A stretch of 64,000 bases of DNA from Ceratotherium simum simum (GCF_000283155.1 NW_004454195.1:4412569-4476568); one strand, 5' to 3'; positions 13,611 to 26,005 are shown, counted from the stretch's first letter. The notes: generated by a model not told the origin, from the letters alone. Numbers and translations are program-made.

Positions 13611-14699
13611 CCCCAAAGCCAGTGTTCACAATTGTCAGATATTTATTTATTCTGAGAGCAAAGTCTTAATTATCTGTGAATAGGAATGAACATTAGCATG
13701 AAATTGTTGTGCATTTTTTTAGGGGAATGGAAATAATTTACATTTTAAGAGCCAACAAGCATTCCTGTTCAAAAATATCAAGAGCATATTGTGACAAGCC
13801 CTGGTCTGGAGGGATACTGAACTCTTCTGGCTCATTCCTTCTCCCAGTTTGTTTTTTCTTCCCCCTCTCTCTGTAAATGAAAATAGCACATGGGAGAATG
13901 TTCTATAAACACTATAGCAAGGCAACAACAACCAATAAGGACCGCAGATGAAGTCCTAGGGCAAACTGGTTGCTGTGCCTAACCTCTTGAAAAGACTGAT
14001 TAAAGATTTAAATTGTGGCAGCCATGTGAGAAACACACATGTGGTTTTAAAATATCTGAATTCCATTGTGCTGTTCTTGGTAAAATCCACGCAGACAAGG
14101 AAGCTGACACATTAACATGGGCCTCCACTGTATCTGAGACCCCTTCAGGTATTTTAAGCACCAGAATCAAAATACACAAATAAAGACAAACAAAAGCCCA
14201 CTATCTGTCCACGCTCTGTCTTGCCAAAAAAAGAAAACAGATTTTTTTTCTTAAAAAGTAAGTCTGTTGTAGGTTGATTATGGACTTATTTAGCCCATTC
14301 AGCAGGATTTTTCACTAAGCTACAATGCAAAAATTTATTTTGTCATTGTCCAACACAAACAATTGAAGAAACTCAGCCCAGTGCAAAATCCCCAGGAGAA
14401 ACAATCTGCAATTTAATTAGTGAATAATAGAGGCAATTTAAATACAATTCCAGGCATTTTTTAAAGTAATATTTGAAGAGATATCCACTGCATCTACTAA
14501 GTGTTTAGACGGAGCACAATAATCTCTGATCTGATGAGATGCCCAAGGTTATGAACAAGACTGTCTATTGTTAGGGCAAGACCCATCATTTAAAACAAAA
14601 CTCCAGAAATCCACCTTCTCAACACCTACCCCATCCTCTCCAAATAAGGAGATAGGATAGACAAAGAAAGCAAGCATTAGTCACAGTCTTTTGAAGTGC

Positions 14700-14885
14700 A
14701 GTGTAACAGCAACAGAAAGGACTTAAGAGCAGCAGCACTAAGCTGGAATTCTGACTCCTTCATTACCTCTCCTATTACCACTTCAATTTCTTCATTTATA
14801 AAATGGAATATTAATGTCTACCTCACGTGAGTTTTGAATATTAAGTGAGAATATTTATAATGAAAGACCATACAAATGTTAGTTG
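14700..14885 (+). repeat. MIR SINE
   Basis: gctggaattctgactccttc and cttcatttataaaatggaat with the following ttaatgtctacctcacgtga are the MIR core and tail. Confidence 0.7.
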
Positions 14886-15054
14886 AAGATGCTGAAATGT
14901 TGAAGGAATGGAGAATAAAAATCAAATTAGTGGTATGTCACTATTGCACCTTCTACCATAGAATTTCACTATTTCAGCTTTATAGATTTATTTGTATCTA
15001 AACAATATTCTCCCATGCAGAGTTTTAGTTTTGCATGATAAAAAGAAATCTGGA

Positions 15055-15185
15055 GATAGTGGTGATGGTTGACAATGATGTGAATATATTTACTGTCATT
15101 GAACTGTATACTTAAAAATGTTAAGATGGTAAATTTTATGTTATGTGTATTTTACTATAATTTTTAAAAATTATTAAAAAATATT
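15055..15185 (+). repeat. L1 3' end fragment
   Basis: It has gtggtgatggttgacaatga, attgaactgtatacttaaaa and gttatgtgtattttactata, the usual last 120 bases of an L1M element. Confidence 0.8.
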
Positions 15186-15994
15186 TAACATGATATAATC
15201 CCCTGGCAGTAGAAAAGAAATCCTCTTTCTTTAATCTTTAACTTGGTCAGTTGAAGAAGCCAAGACAGATGATGAAGATAGGATACTATATAGGATAGAT
15301 CTCCTATATAGGATGAACATATTGCAAAGGAATGTGCAAATTCTAGGACCTTAGCCAAACTTTCAGAAAGGGACTTTTTCTTTTTTTAACCTTTTGTTAA
15401 TTGCAAACAAAACAAATTTCAAAATAAAGGTACCTGTACATTGGTTGCCAAGCCCTCAAACTCCTACGTTTTGTACACTTTGAAGAACAGGAATGGTATT
15501 TGTACTTATTGAGACCTAATGAATAGGAATATTTGAAATTATTCACAAGTACATTTGAAAATGTTCAACAGACTCCCAATGTATGCTGCAACAAGTCTAT
15601 TAAAAATAAGAAGAACCCACAAAAGAAGAACAAGAATCCACATTATAGCTCATATGCTCATAGAGAGGGCTAATGTTCCTGTTCTTAGTGCACTTAGATG
15701 AGCCATATCAATCCATGTATGATTACAAGTCCGGACACAGAAATAACTAGGGCCAATACAAGGGAAACGTGGTTAGGCATCACGCTTAGTACAAAATATC
15801 CCCAGTAGTCCCAACCCTGTTACCACCACCTTATAGAAATCACCAAAGCTTTCTAGGCCTCAGTCTGCATTTGTGAGATGACTGGGTAGGACTGGATGAA
15901 ATCGAACTCCCCTTTGGGTTCTAGCTCTCTGTGACTCTTTGCTCTATTCTAAGCTTTGTCGGGAAGGTCTAGTAACACAATAGATTAGCCCTTC

Positions 15995-16352
15995 TGCTAT
16001 AGACTGAATATTTGTGTCCCCTCAAAATTCTATGTTGAAACCTAATCACCAATGTGATGGTATTAGGAGGTGGGGCCTGTGGGAGGTGATTAGGTCATGA
16101 GAGTGGAGCCCTCATGAATGACACTCATGCCCTTATAAAAGAGCTCCCTGAGAGCTCCCTTGCCCCTTACACCATGTGAGGACACAGCAAGAAGACAGCC
16201 TTCTATAAACCAGGAAGCAGGCCCTCATCAGACATCGAATCTGCCCATGCCTTGATCTTGGACTTCCCAGCCTCCAGAACTATGAGAAACTGATTTCTAT
16301 TATTTAAGCCACCTAGTCTATGATATTTTATTATTGCAAGGTGAGACACCAT
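15995..16352 (+). mobile_element. Solitary MaLR LTR (MST/MLT1A-like)
   Basis: The LTR opens with tgctatagactgaatatttg and contains the family landmarks ggaggtggggcctgtgggag, gtcatgagagtggagccctc, a TATAAAA-like cccttataaaagag and cttggacttcccagcctcca. No internal retroviral genes are present, so this is a recombined solitary LTR of the ERVL-MaLR group. Confidence 0.88.
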
Positions 16353-18910
16353 CCTCTATGCAATCAAGGAAAAGAAATAATATGAAAAACAACTGTACAT
16401 GAAAAGATGCCAGGAAGATAGCAAAGAATCTAAAGGATAAAAGCTGAGAACCAATAGCTCAAACAAATACCATGAAAAAGCACACTGCAATAAAGACACA
16501 AAGCACAGGCCCAATTGGTGAAATGTTAAAGCAACAGAGACTCAGTGTCTGGCTGCACTGCAAAGCCCAGCACTGGTCCCTCCACCTGGAGCTATCTCAG
16601 CAGTCAGTGGAAACCTCACCAACCACCAGAGCCCGGTCAGAACTGCAACTTAGACCTGCAATCTCTGCAAACTATCTCCTCTTCTGGAACCCAGATTACA
16701 ATGGTACTAATTTAAAGTAATCAGGTGAGGGGAGACCACATCATTCAGTGAAGGTCTAAATTACAAAATGGTTTATCATGAAGCAACATTTCTTTACATA
16801 CTCTTAGTGTTTTAAACTAAGGTGTTAATGCTGTAAAATAATTATTTTAATCCAGTTCAAAATGGGACATTTCATAATACTAAAGAGGACTATCAAATCC
16901 TTTACAATAAAACAACTGAGACACTTAGTTGATGTTACACTGAAAGCTTCTTTAATCTTAAACTCTGTTGGGCACTTCCTAATTTTATATGTCTTTTATG
17001 TTAAATTTCAAACTCTTAAAGTCAATAGGAAGGACATTATTTTAAATTGGTTAGAATTCCCTATCAATGTCTAAATGATCACAAATGGCAAATTTGTGAA
17101 ATCATCCTCTATAAAAATTTCAAAATTTCAGCTGAAATGATATAATAGTAAAGTGTCTGCGACTTTTCACTCCCAGCTTCCTATAAAATACTCATGAAAA
17201 CACACCAATAGAGGGAGAAATCTCATCATGGGGAACAAACACAGGAAGCAGGCACTATCGGAATCTGGAAAAATTTTCTACCCTTGCACTGGCTGTGGCT
17301 AGATTCAGAAACACCATTTGCAATCTACCCCGTGAGTTACAACGCGAGGGATGGAAGTGAGAGGGCTTCACTAACCTTCACCAATGGCATCTGAGCACGA
17401 AACAACATTATCCTGAGAAAATGGACAGCCTGCCAGGTTGGTGACCCAAATTCCCATCCCTCAGGTTTCCTTTTTCCACACCTAATGATAGTATTAGAAA
17501 CTATCCAGCAGATTGTTTTCGAAGCCTGAGACCCTATGTCTTACAAGAAGAGCCACACAAGATAGAAAAATAGCAGATAACGGCAAAAGAGCAATCCTAT
17601 GTAAAACTAAAACGTTGTGTGGGGAGGTGGACGGCAGAGGCAGGATGGGAGACCCAGTAAAAAACCTTCCTTGAACATTCTTTTTATCTTAGTAGGCCTC
17701 AAGACGATTTTGCCTTGGTCTCCAGTTTTCAAAGCTGCAATCCCATTGCAAATGACTTTATCCCACTCCCACACCTAACCCTAAGCCCAGACTGGAATGA
17801 ACATCCATGCATTGCTTACAAGAATGAAGCAATCTCACACGCAAAAAGAGAAATAGCATTTAGTAAATGCATTGCCAGGCATCATAAACTGGGCTCATTA
17901 TAATGCAAATAAAGCTGCCCTACAATTTCAGAAGAGAAAGAGGGACATTGCCAGAGTCCTATCCTTTGATGGAAATGAGTATCCTTTCCATCAGCCATCC
18001 TGGGGACAGGTAGATCCTGAAAGAAGAAATAAAGTTAGGCTGAGGAAGAAACTCTCTTTTTTCTCTAATTCTAGTAAGACCTTGGCCTGGACTCTCAGAG
18101 TCTAGATTCACTTACGGGGGCCCACTAATGGTGGGGAATACCGGCTTCCACTCCCCTGGAAGGCAGCCAGAGCCTGGGGACACATCAACACTAAAATAAA
18201 ACCTTGTGGATGACCTGGGCCTATGAATCCCCAAAATAATCATATCTCGCAGCTAGCTGTAAGTTATTCTCTGTGCAATAATTCTCTATTACTCTAAACT
18301 TCAATAAAGTCATGTTAAATGTTTATAGCCTCAATTTAGAAATCTTTGAGGAACTATGGGAAGGGTCTATGACCAAGCTTGACTAGAGTGATAGAGTAGC
18401 CCCTTTTTGAAGCCAACACAGTGATGGTGGCTGTAAACCACGAGACCATGAGCAGCGATGGCACTGCGAGTTGAAGGCAGGTGATCGCAGATGTGTAGGA
18501 AACAGCCAGACAGACAGAAAAGCCTGTGAGTTCTTACATCCCTCCTCAGGAGAATGAAGGAGAAAGAGAACCATAGAGGAGGCTAAGGACCTCCTGTTCC
18601 CAGGGCAGGGCTATAGGCCAGTGGATTTCAGGTTGACTGGTGAATGTGATCCCACCTCATATCAGAATGGGAGCCACTGGAATACAACAGGAAAACTGTG
18701 GGGGAACAAAAGATTAAAGATCACATCAAAAAGTAAATGGAAAACCAAAAAGGATCAGAACAAATAAATGAATCCATAAGCTGGATTTTGTGGGGGAAGA
18801 ATATATAGGCCTAATCAAAGAAAATTAGAAAACACAAATAAAATTAGAAATAACTATGTGTTTAAAATTTTATTAAGATTATCTAATATATAATTTCATG
18901 ATAAAATTTT
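16353..18910. other. Unannotated sequence
   Basis: No repeat or exon could be assigned. ORFs of 62-82 codons lack flanking splice logic. Confidence 0.4.
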
Positions 18911-18921
18911 ATTTTTTCTAG

Positions 18922-19177
18922 GGGCTAGCCCAGTGGCATAGTGGTTAAGTTCACACACTCTGCTTCAGTGGCCCGGGGTTCACAGGTTCAGATCCCGGGT
19001 GCAGACCTATGTACTGCTCATCAAGCCATGCTGTGGCAAGCATCCCACATATAAAGTAGAAGATGGGCATGGATGTTAGCCCAGTGCCAATATTCCTGAG
19101 CAAAAACAGGAGGATTGGCAACAGATGTTAGCTCAGGGCTAATCTTCCTCACCAAAAAATTAAATAAATAAAAAATT
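18922..19177 (+). repeat. ERE SINE, 'gcatagtggttaag' class
   Basis: This is a full-length copy with an imperfect tail (aaattaaataaataaa). The target-site duplication attttttctag is at 18,911-18,921 and 19,178-19,188. Confidence 0.93.
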
Positions 19178-19184
19178 ATTTTTT

Positions 19185-19285
19185 CTAGCTTTTTTGAGAT
19201 ATAATTAACATATAACGTGTAAATTTAAGATGTACAACATAATGATTTGATACACACACATATTGCAAAATGACTCATAGAAAAA
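19185..19285 (+). repeat. L1 3' UTR fragment
   Basis: ttttttgagatataattaac and aagatgtacaacataatgat are typical of the 3' UTR of older L1s. It is short and abuts the ERE at 18,922. Confidence 0.65.
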
Positions 19286-19289
19286 TTTT

Positions 19290-22200
19290 AAAATAATGAA
19301 ATTGATGGTTGTACAGATTTCAACTCTCAAAAGTAAAACAATAACATGGAAGAAATTAAGAAATGTATAAAGTAATTTATGCCAACAAAAAGACTAAGTA
19401 CCCATTTGGTTTTATTGGCCAATTATTTTAAATTTCAAGGACCAGTAATTTCCATGCTATATAAACTGCTACAGAACATTTGGGAAAAAAAAGGAAATCT
19501 CTAAAAAGACACAACAGTCACACATAATTTATACCTATACCTACAAAATAGAGTTCAAAATGAAACGAGAAATATGAAGGGTAAGACTGGGCTTTTATTT
19601 CTGTAAGTTGCCTGGTAACCATCATTATAACTTAAATTGAGATTATGGGATGGAACTTAAAAAAAAAAAAACACCAAATTGCTAAACATACTGACCCTAA
19701 TGTCTACATTTCTTAACGTTTCATGAATCTACTTCATTCTGTTAGTGTCGTCGAGGTATATAAAGTAACTGAACCACAACTAGGTACTATACACAGCAGC
19801 TATACCTGTATTTCTACTACATTATATCCTTTTACTTTATGTAAGTCTGGGGTGTGTATTTGGTCCCAAAGTCTTTGATAAAATGCTTTGCCATTCAATA
19901 TCTTAAATGTAAATAAACTACTGCATCATGTATTGATTTTATTTCAGATGCAGTTTCTCCAATGCCTTAAGAATAGTAAAGTCTATATTACATGTCATTC
20001 TCTTAAAGATCATTTTCTTCAAGAGGAAAAAGTAGTCAAAAGCGTGATGGATTTTCTTCTTCTGATGGATATGGGAAAACTCGCCAGCATAACAACTGCT
20101 ATGATAGATCTATCTGGCTGAAGCACTCTCAAGTGAAAGAAATAATAATGGGACATCATATCTTGCCACATCGTGGTTATAACAAGGCTTGGATTGGCAG
20201 GGACTGAGCTGAAAAAAAACAACCCTGTGACTGATAACCTGATTTCTGTTCCTTTTTAGCAGCTTAAACTTTGGTTTCCATAAATATTATAAATTCCACA
20301 CAAGTTCTAAAAGAAAGAACTACCGAATTTAAAGCTAAAAAGAATCTTCAACGCATCTCCTGATTTTACAGATTAGAAAACTGAGGACCAAGAGACTAAC
20401 TACTTATATTTTGACTACTGAATGTATCAGGGCCATAAGAGACATCTAGTAGTGGTTGCAAAAATGCCTAGAACTTTCCATTTCCTCCATGCTGTCTGCA
20501 TTAGACCAAAAAAGAGGAACAACTGGTAAAGGGATCCACAAATCATTCAGTTTCAAAAATATAGCAGCACATACACCACAGGCAAGAAATATACCCTAGT
20601 TTCACATGATTAATAATTTAGGGCTTAATTCAGAAAGATTTTAGATCCAAACCCTTTAAGAAATCTTTATGGGTTTCTGTCGAAGCTGATACTATGTTAT
20701 AAATTATTTATCGACTCTCACCAGCTCAACATCAATGGGTATTGTAGGCAGAAAGGAAGGTGACAGTTAGAAAAGGGGAAGACGTGTGTTTACCCTGAAC
20801 TCTCTCATATAATATCTGGGGAGGCCAACAAGCTGATTTCTATGCATCTGTTCTGGGACCCAGCGACTGTCTCCTGGCGTCACAGAGAAACACTTACCTT
20901 TTCTAGTGAGGCCTCCACTTGCTTTAAAAAGAAAGGATTGTTGCTCAATATGTTATAAGGGAATGCTACTGTAGCCTTATTTTTTACATTTTCAAATCTG
21001 GATATTATGCAATTGCAAGGCTCAGTGTCTCATCAATGATTAGATGAGGTAAAAAAAAAAATTTTTTTTAAGCAGGTAGGGCTTTATCACACAAAACCAG
21101 TTGAAGACAAAAGTGGTGAACCAGATCTTGAACAAATATATCAGAATACCAGGGCCTTGTTTAATTCACCTTCATTATTAGTAAGATTTACAGAGAATTT
21201 GGAGAAAAGTGAACTGAAAAGCCACAAAAGGAAAAAAGCTTATTCAAAAATGATATATTGTGTTTCCCAAGAACATTTAAATTTGTAGTATTAAAATATC
21301 TCCCTAAGGTTAACAATATACATTATTTAAATCTAGCAAGTTCACAGTAAATTAATCTATTTTAAAATACAAGTGTGCATCCAGGCACACTCACATATAT
21401 ACATGCACATGTCAAAAGAATTAGGCAGAAGTTTCTAGAATTTAGAATATGGTTTTTCCATAAAATGAAGAGGAAGTTTCTTTGACATCATTAAGCAAAA
21501 CCTAAGTGCTAGAGATTTTCACCCTAAAGACCTCTGCTTATCCTCTTGCTGTAACTATTACTGCTCTACCATTGAACTGTGCTAAGCAACTTGGTTTTCA
21601 TGAACTTTTATCACCCTCTGCTTTACACACCTGTCAGGGTGAGGTGCCTTTAGGGTCCTCTTGACCTGCTATTCCTGCTGACGTAAATTTTCAGTTTTTC
21701 TGGTCACACACTCTTGCTATGCGCTACACCAGAGGAATACAATAAAGTGTGACCTGCCTCCCATTGTTTAAGCTATTTTAACAATAAAACATAGGAGTGG
21801 GTGTGTGAGGGAGGTAGATGAAAGAAAAAGGCAGAAGAAAGAGAGGGAAGAATGGGTAGCAGAGCAGAAGGCAGCAGAGGGAGAAGAAAAGTGGAGAGAG
21901 CTGAGTTGTTCAAACTCAGAAGATGGCGAGATTGGTTAGGAGATTAATGCCAGCCACAGGGGAAGGAAGGCGAGAGGAAAGAAGAACAGATGAGCAGGAT
22001 GGAGCAGTTCCAAGAGGGAGGAGGGCCTCACAGCAGGCAGGCTGCAGGGTTAGCTTTGTAGAGAGAAGACAGGGATTTTCTAAGGGGAGTAAGGGGGGCC
22101 TGCTTCAGGCCACGCTGGACATTACCCCATAACTGACGCCAGCCATTTGAGAGTTCCTACTTGGGTGTGGGTGGGGAAACGAGCAGTGACAATAACAACA
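19290..22200. other. Unannotated sequence with candidate microexon
   Basis: It holds the minus-strand candidate exon at 20,898. At 19,948 a good acceptor (gattttatttcag) leads into an ATG ORF to TGA at 20,121. From 21,780 to 22,100 the plus strand is strongly purine-rich. No repeat family is assigned. Confidence 0.4.
20898..20921 (-). CDS. Candidate 24-nt microexon on the minus strand
   Basis: Read on the minus strand, a strong pyrimidine tract and acceptor (cctttctttttaaag) are followed by eight codons, QVEASLEK, and then a near-consensus donor AAAAG|GTAAGTG. The exon is phase 0 at both ends. The predicted ATG exon at 58,588-58,665 also ends in phase 0 and would read ALKK|QVEASLEK across the junction. 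An alternative is a longer exon, 20,898-20,997 (100 nt) or 20,898-21,028 (131 nt), which keeps the same open frame upstream but uses poorer acceptors. The donor is one of the best on the minus strand outside the CpG island. The protein is not recognised. Confidence 0.28.
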
Positions 22201-22204
22201 AAAA

Positions 22205-22735
22205 CAGGGAACACTGGTAAAGCATCTACTGTGTGCCTGGCCTGTCTTGAAGTGCTTTACATGTATTAACTTATCTAAAACCCACAAGAGGGGCGGGCCC
22301 GGTGGCTTAGCGGTTGAGTGCGCGCGCTCCGCTGCTGGCGGCCTGGGTTCGGATCCCGGGCGCGCACCAACGCACCGCTTCTCCGGCCATGCTGAGGCCG
22401 CGTCCCACATACAGCAACTAGAAGGATGTGCAACTATGACGTGCAACTATCTACTGGGGCTTTGGGGAGAAAAAGGAGGAGGATTGGCAATAGATGTTAG
22501 CTCAGAGCAGGTCTTCCTCAGCAAAAAGAGGGGGATTAGCACGGATGTTAGCTCAGGGCTGATCTTCCTCACGAAAAAAATAAAAAAGAAAAGAAAAGAA
22601 AAGAATTAAAACCCACAAGAACCCAAAAGGTAGGTATCATGGTTAGGCTCATTTTACAGACACCTGAGGCACTGAGAGATGAGGTAACTGCCTAAGGCCA
22701 CATACCTAGTGAGGATTTTAAGATGTTTCAATAGG
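22205..22735 (-). repeat. MIR SINE, reverse, split by an ERE
   Basis: The left half has tactgtgtgcctggcctgtc and agtgctttacatgtattaac. The right half has ctcattttacagacacctga and gcctaaggccacatacctag. The ERE at 22,290-22,607 lies between them. Confidence 0.82.
22290..22607 (+). repeat. ERE SINE, long composite class, inserted in a MIR
   Basis: This is a young-looking full copy whose tail ends in an AAAAG-type repeat. The target-site duplication aaaacccacaaga is at 22,277-22,289 and 22,608-22,620. It splits a reverse-oriented MIR whose two halves flank it. Confidence 0.95.
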
Positions 22736-23859
22736 GGCAGTGAGGATGAGCTGGAGGGAAGGAGAGTGGTTTTAGGTCATACAGTGAGAAAGCCCTAGGA
22801 GTGTCCTAGGGGTGGAAACCCACATGAAAACATTATGAAGGCAGAATCAGTAGATTAATAGAATAGACTTGAAGGGGGTGGGGCAAGGGAGGAAGAGAAG
22901 AAGAAGTAATGGATGTCTACAAGACTGGCCCTATTCTTACTACTGAAATCATTTCAATCCATTCCTTTGGAACAAAACCTCCACCTAAGGATTTTTCTTT
23001 GTTGTGAAAAGGAGCATAATATTGCATCTTGCAAAAGGAAATAAACTCTGATTTGCAATGTAACTCAAACTGCACAGAGACACACCTCCCTGAAAGAATG
23101 CGGTTAGTGGCCCAAGAGCTGAATTTTTCCCATTCCTCTCCACTACGTGCACCAGCCCAGAGACACCACTACCTTACACTGGCCCCAAGATATAAGCCAG
23201 TGGGAATATTAGAGGAAGGAGAAGCTCAGCACACCCCACGCCTCACCTTCCACCACCAACACCCTGAGCCCAAACCCTTATGGAGAAAGTGGTCCCCATG
23301 GTGGGCTCACTCACTGGTATTACCAGACTAGGTCCAGCCACCTTTGAGTTCCAAATTCACACAATCCCACCAGGGCAAACAATCTTAAACCACACTCTTC
23401 CTCCAATTTAGAACACATTTCCTAAAACATTTCCATTTCTTCCCCAGAAAGGTTCGCACACAACTTTTCAAACATGGGCTATTCTTTTTTTTCTAAATTT
23501 GAAATGCATTGGTAAAACGCAAGAACACCCCCCTCCCCACCAAAAAAAGTAGTGTCCATTAGAGATCAACCAAAGCATTAAAAACACTAGCACACAGAAA
23601 CATAGGGAAATTATCCCCCAGATTTCTTCCATTTGCCAAAAGACCAATTTGGGGATCTCAAGTCCAGTCATTGTATGAGGCCTGCCACTCCAGGCCTCAT
23701 ACAATGAGGTCAAGAAGAACAGCATAGAAAGTTCTAGATGATTTTTATTGATGGTCAAACACATCCTTCCTGATATACAAATAGAAATAAGACTCTGCTT
23801 CTAAAATTCTTTGATATTCTTTCAAATGTAAAGCTTAAAAGAAGCAACAGGGAAGAGTG

Positions 23860-23965
23860 GAGTCAGGACCCAAGACTCTGGGAGCTCCATCCGGCCCATG
23901 TGGGCAGGTGACTTCATCCCCAAGCTCCAGAGTCTTCATGTATAAAATGATGACATGGGCTGAGA
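23860..23965 (+). repeat. MIR-like SINE fragment
   Basis: gtgacttcatccccaagctc and cttcatgtataaaatgatga resemble a MIR core. Confidence 0.5.
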
Positions 23966-25333
23966 AAGCTAACACTGAGAAATGCAGTCGGGTGGAGGTG
24001 CTCTTCCGTTGAAACACTAATTCATCTGAAAGACCACCCTGTTTGGAGAACTTATTCCAACTACTTTTTCCAGACAGATTTTTCCAGCCACCACATTTCC
24101 AAAATGAAAACGTAACAGCTTGCAACCACTGCAATACACTTAAGATGTAATAATGGAAAATGAGATGTTATTGATTGGAGAGGGAGGAGAAGTAACCACA
24201 ATGGTGTCATCAAGTCAGAAAGAAAGAAAATTAACAGATGAATTCTTCAAGACTGCGATTTGGTTGCCACCCACTACAGATGGCAGAGTTCTGAGTAGCA
24301 GTCCCCAGGCAAAACAAGCTATACATTAAACGTGTGAGGCAGTCCTCAAAAGAATATTCCACGTCCTTTCAATCATAAGGGAATTCCGCATTCTAGAGTA
24401 CATCGCAGCTAAAAACGTATGTACTGAATCCACTCTGTTCAGCAACAATATACACAAACACTCAACTGTGTCTTGCAATTGTGTGTGAGTTTGCTTTCTA
24501 CTTTCAATGAAACAATCAAAGTACAACGGAGCCAAAATTTTTTAAATGCTTAAATAAAACAGTGTATTTTTAAAGGAGTAACTAATATTAAAAGTGGCAT
24601 GCCATGCCCTCAAGGGGAAGGCACCCAAGTCTTACTACATTATAAATGAAGCACCTCTCTGTTCTTTGACTTTGCACCCAAAGAGTGGGGATGAGAATTT
24701 AGAGACACCTGTACAGTAGCAGAAATAGGAAATGCTCTTTTGGTTAAGTGTTTTCTGCTAGTGATTTCTGCCATTTTATTAGTTTGTCAAAACATGCAAT
24801 TTATCAAGCTTACAGCTACACATTGCATTAGAGAAATACAGTAAATTGAGATGATATCAAACTTTGAATTCTTAAAAGAAAAACAATACCTTTAGGAGGT
24901 ATGATTACTGAAAATTATCTCATTTCTTTTTAAAGATTTAAAGAAAACTTAGATTTAAGTTTCAAGTTTTTCTTCCCTAAATAAAATAAGTATCCTTTCT
25001 TGACACGAGGCTAATATGTTAGTATTTATGAAAAATGACAGAGACTCATGAAAACAAAGATTTTTTTTCCAAGCAGGCCCTACAGGAAAAGAGAGCACCA
25101 CGGCCCAGGCAAAGTATGTCTCCAACCATTCAAGGAAGAAGCAGGAAATGGTGGTAGGGATGAACTTTGTTTTACAGAATTTTAAAATTCTGCCATTTCA
25201 GCTCTTCCCCTCAGTTAGAGCATGGCATGACTGATTCCATCAGCATCTTATAGGAGTGTGGGGTGTGTAGTCACAGGAGACAACCTGGTTTGGACCAAAG
25301 AGCATCTGTTAGAGTCAAAGCGAGCCTAGGCTA

Positions 25334-25590
25334 GGGGCCAGCCCGGTGTTGCAAGTGGTTAGGTGCACGCACTCCACTGTGGCGGCTCGCGGTTTGCAGG
25401 TTCAGATCCTGGGCACGCACCAACGCACCACTTGTTAAGCCATGCTGTGGTGGCGTCCCATATAAAGTAGAGGAAGATGGGCACAGATGTTAGCTCAGGG
25501 CCAATCTTCCTCAAGAAAAAAGGTGAGGATTGGCATCAGATGTTAGCTCAGGGCTAGTCCTCCTCACCAAAAAAAAAAAAAAAAAAGTGA
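25334..25590 (+). repeat. ERE SINE, 'gtggttag' class
   Basis: This is a full-length copy with a long A tail, flanked by cctaggcta at 25,325-25,333 and 25,591-25,599. The A-box region is altered to 'gtgttgcaagtggttagg'. Confidence 0.93.
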
Positions 25591-25599
25591 CCTAGGCTA

Positions 25600-25735
25600 A
25601 CCTTGACTCTAGCTGTGCACCCCTGGGCAGGTTACCCAAACCCTCAAAGGCTGAGTTTCCACATCCATAAAATCCTTCTCACAGTGTTGTTCTAAGCAGT
25701 AAGCGGAATAAGTGCCTTGCACAGAGACTGGCAAA
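25600..25735 (+). repeat. MIR SINE
   Basis: cccctgggcaggttacccaa, gagtttccacatccataaaa and gtgccttgcacagagactgg are MIR core and tail, immediately after an ERE. Confidence 0.72.
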
Positions 25736-25799
25736 AAAACAAGTAATTTGTAAATTTAGCGTCTTCTCATAAGCTTACTTCCCTTGGAGAAGAATAAGT

Positions 25800-25925
25800 C
25801 AATTTGTGAGCACCCTAAGGGGTGGGTGGCTGCCTTATTCATATCCCCAAGCCCCAAACCCAAGAAAGCACCTAACACATAACTGGGGTTCAATCAATGA
25901 GTTTGTTGAATTGTGAATAAACGTT
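25800..25925 (+). repeat. L2 tail fragment
   Basis: aagcacctaacacataactg, gttcaatcaatgagtttgtt and gaattgtgaataaac correspond to the L2 3' end. It lies just left of the candidate exon at 25,958. Confidence 0.55.
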
Positions 25926-25957
25926 TCCCAAATGTCCTGTCTCCAATTTTCCCATAG

Positions 25958-26005
25958 TGTGCTCTATTGTTGAGCAAATTTATTTAAAATTGAACAACTG
26001 GAAAG
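25958..26005 (+). other. Possible 48-nt plus-strand exon
   Basis: A strong acceptor (cctgtctccaattttcccatag) and a good donor (GGAAAG|GTAAGC) bracket 48 bases. One frame is open and encodes about CSIVEQIYLKLNNWK. It lies about 430 bases upstream of the candidate ATG exon at 26,431. Its end phase (one base over) does not fit that exon's ATG frame as a coding exon, so it would be a leader exon of that gene, part of something else, or chance. Confidence 0.18.

Noticed and set aside
15995..16352. Possible active retrovirus from LTR sequences
   Set aside because: Only solitary, diverged LTRs are present, with no gag, pol or env segment between any pair.
22105..22446. ORFs of 70-120 codons within EREs, also at 3,989, 5,408, 34,086 and 44,373
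   Set aside because: They repeat the same peptide at every ERE copy (for example SAHSTAKP or RGLAVECARSAAGG), so they are translations of the SINE.
23029..23331. 100-codon plus-strand ORF
   Set aside because: No acceptor or donor fits, composition is not convincing and no homology is recognised.
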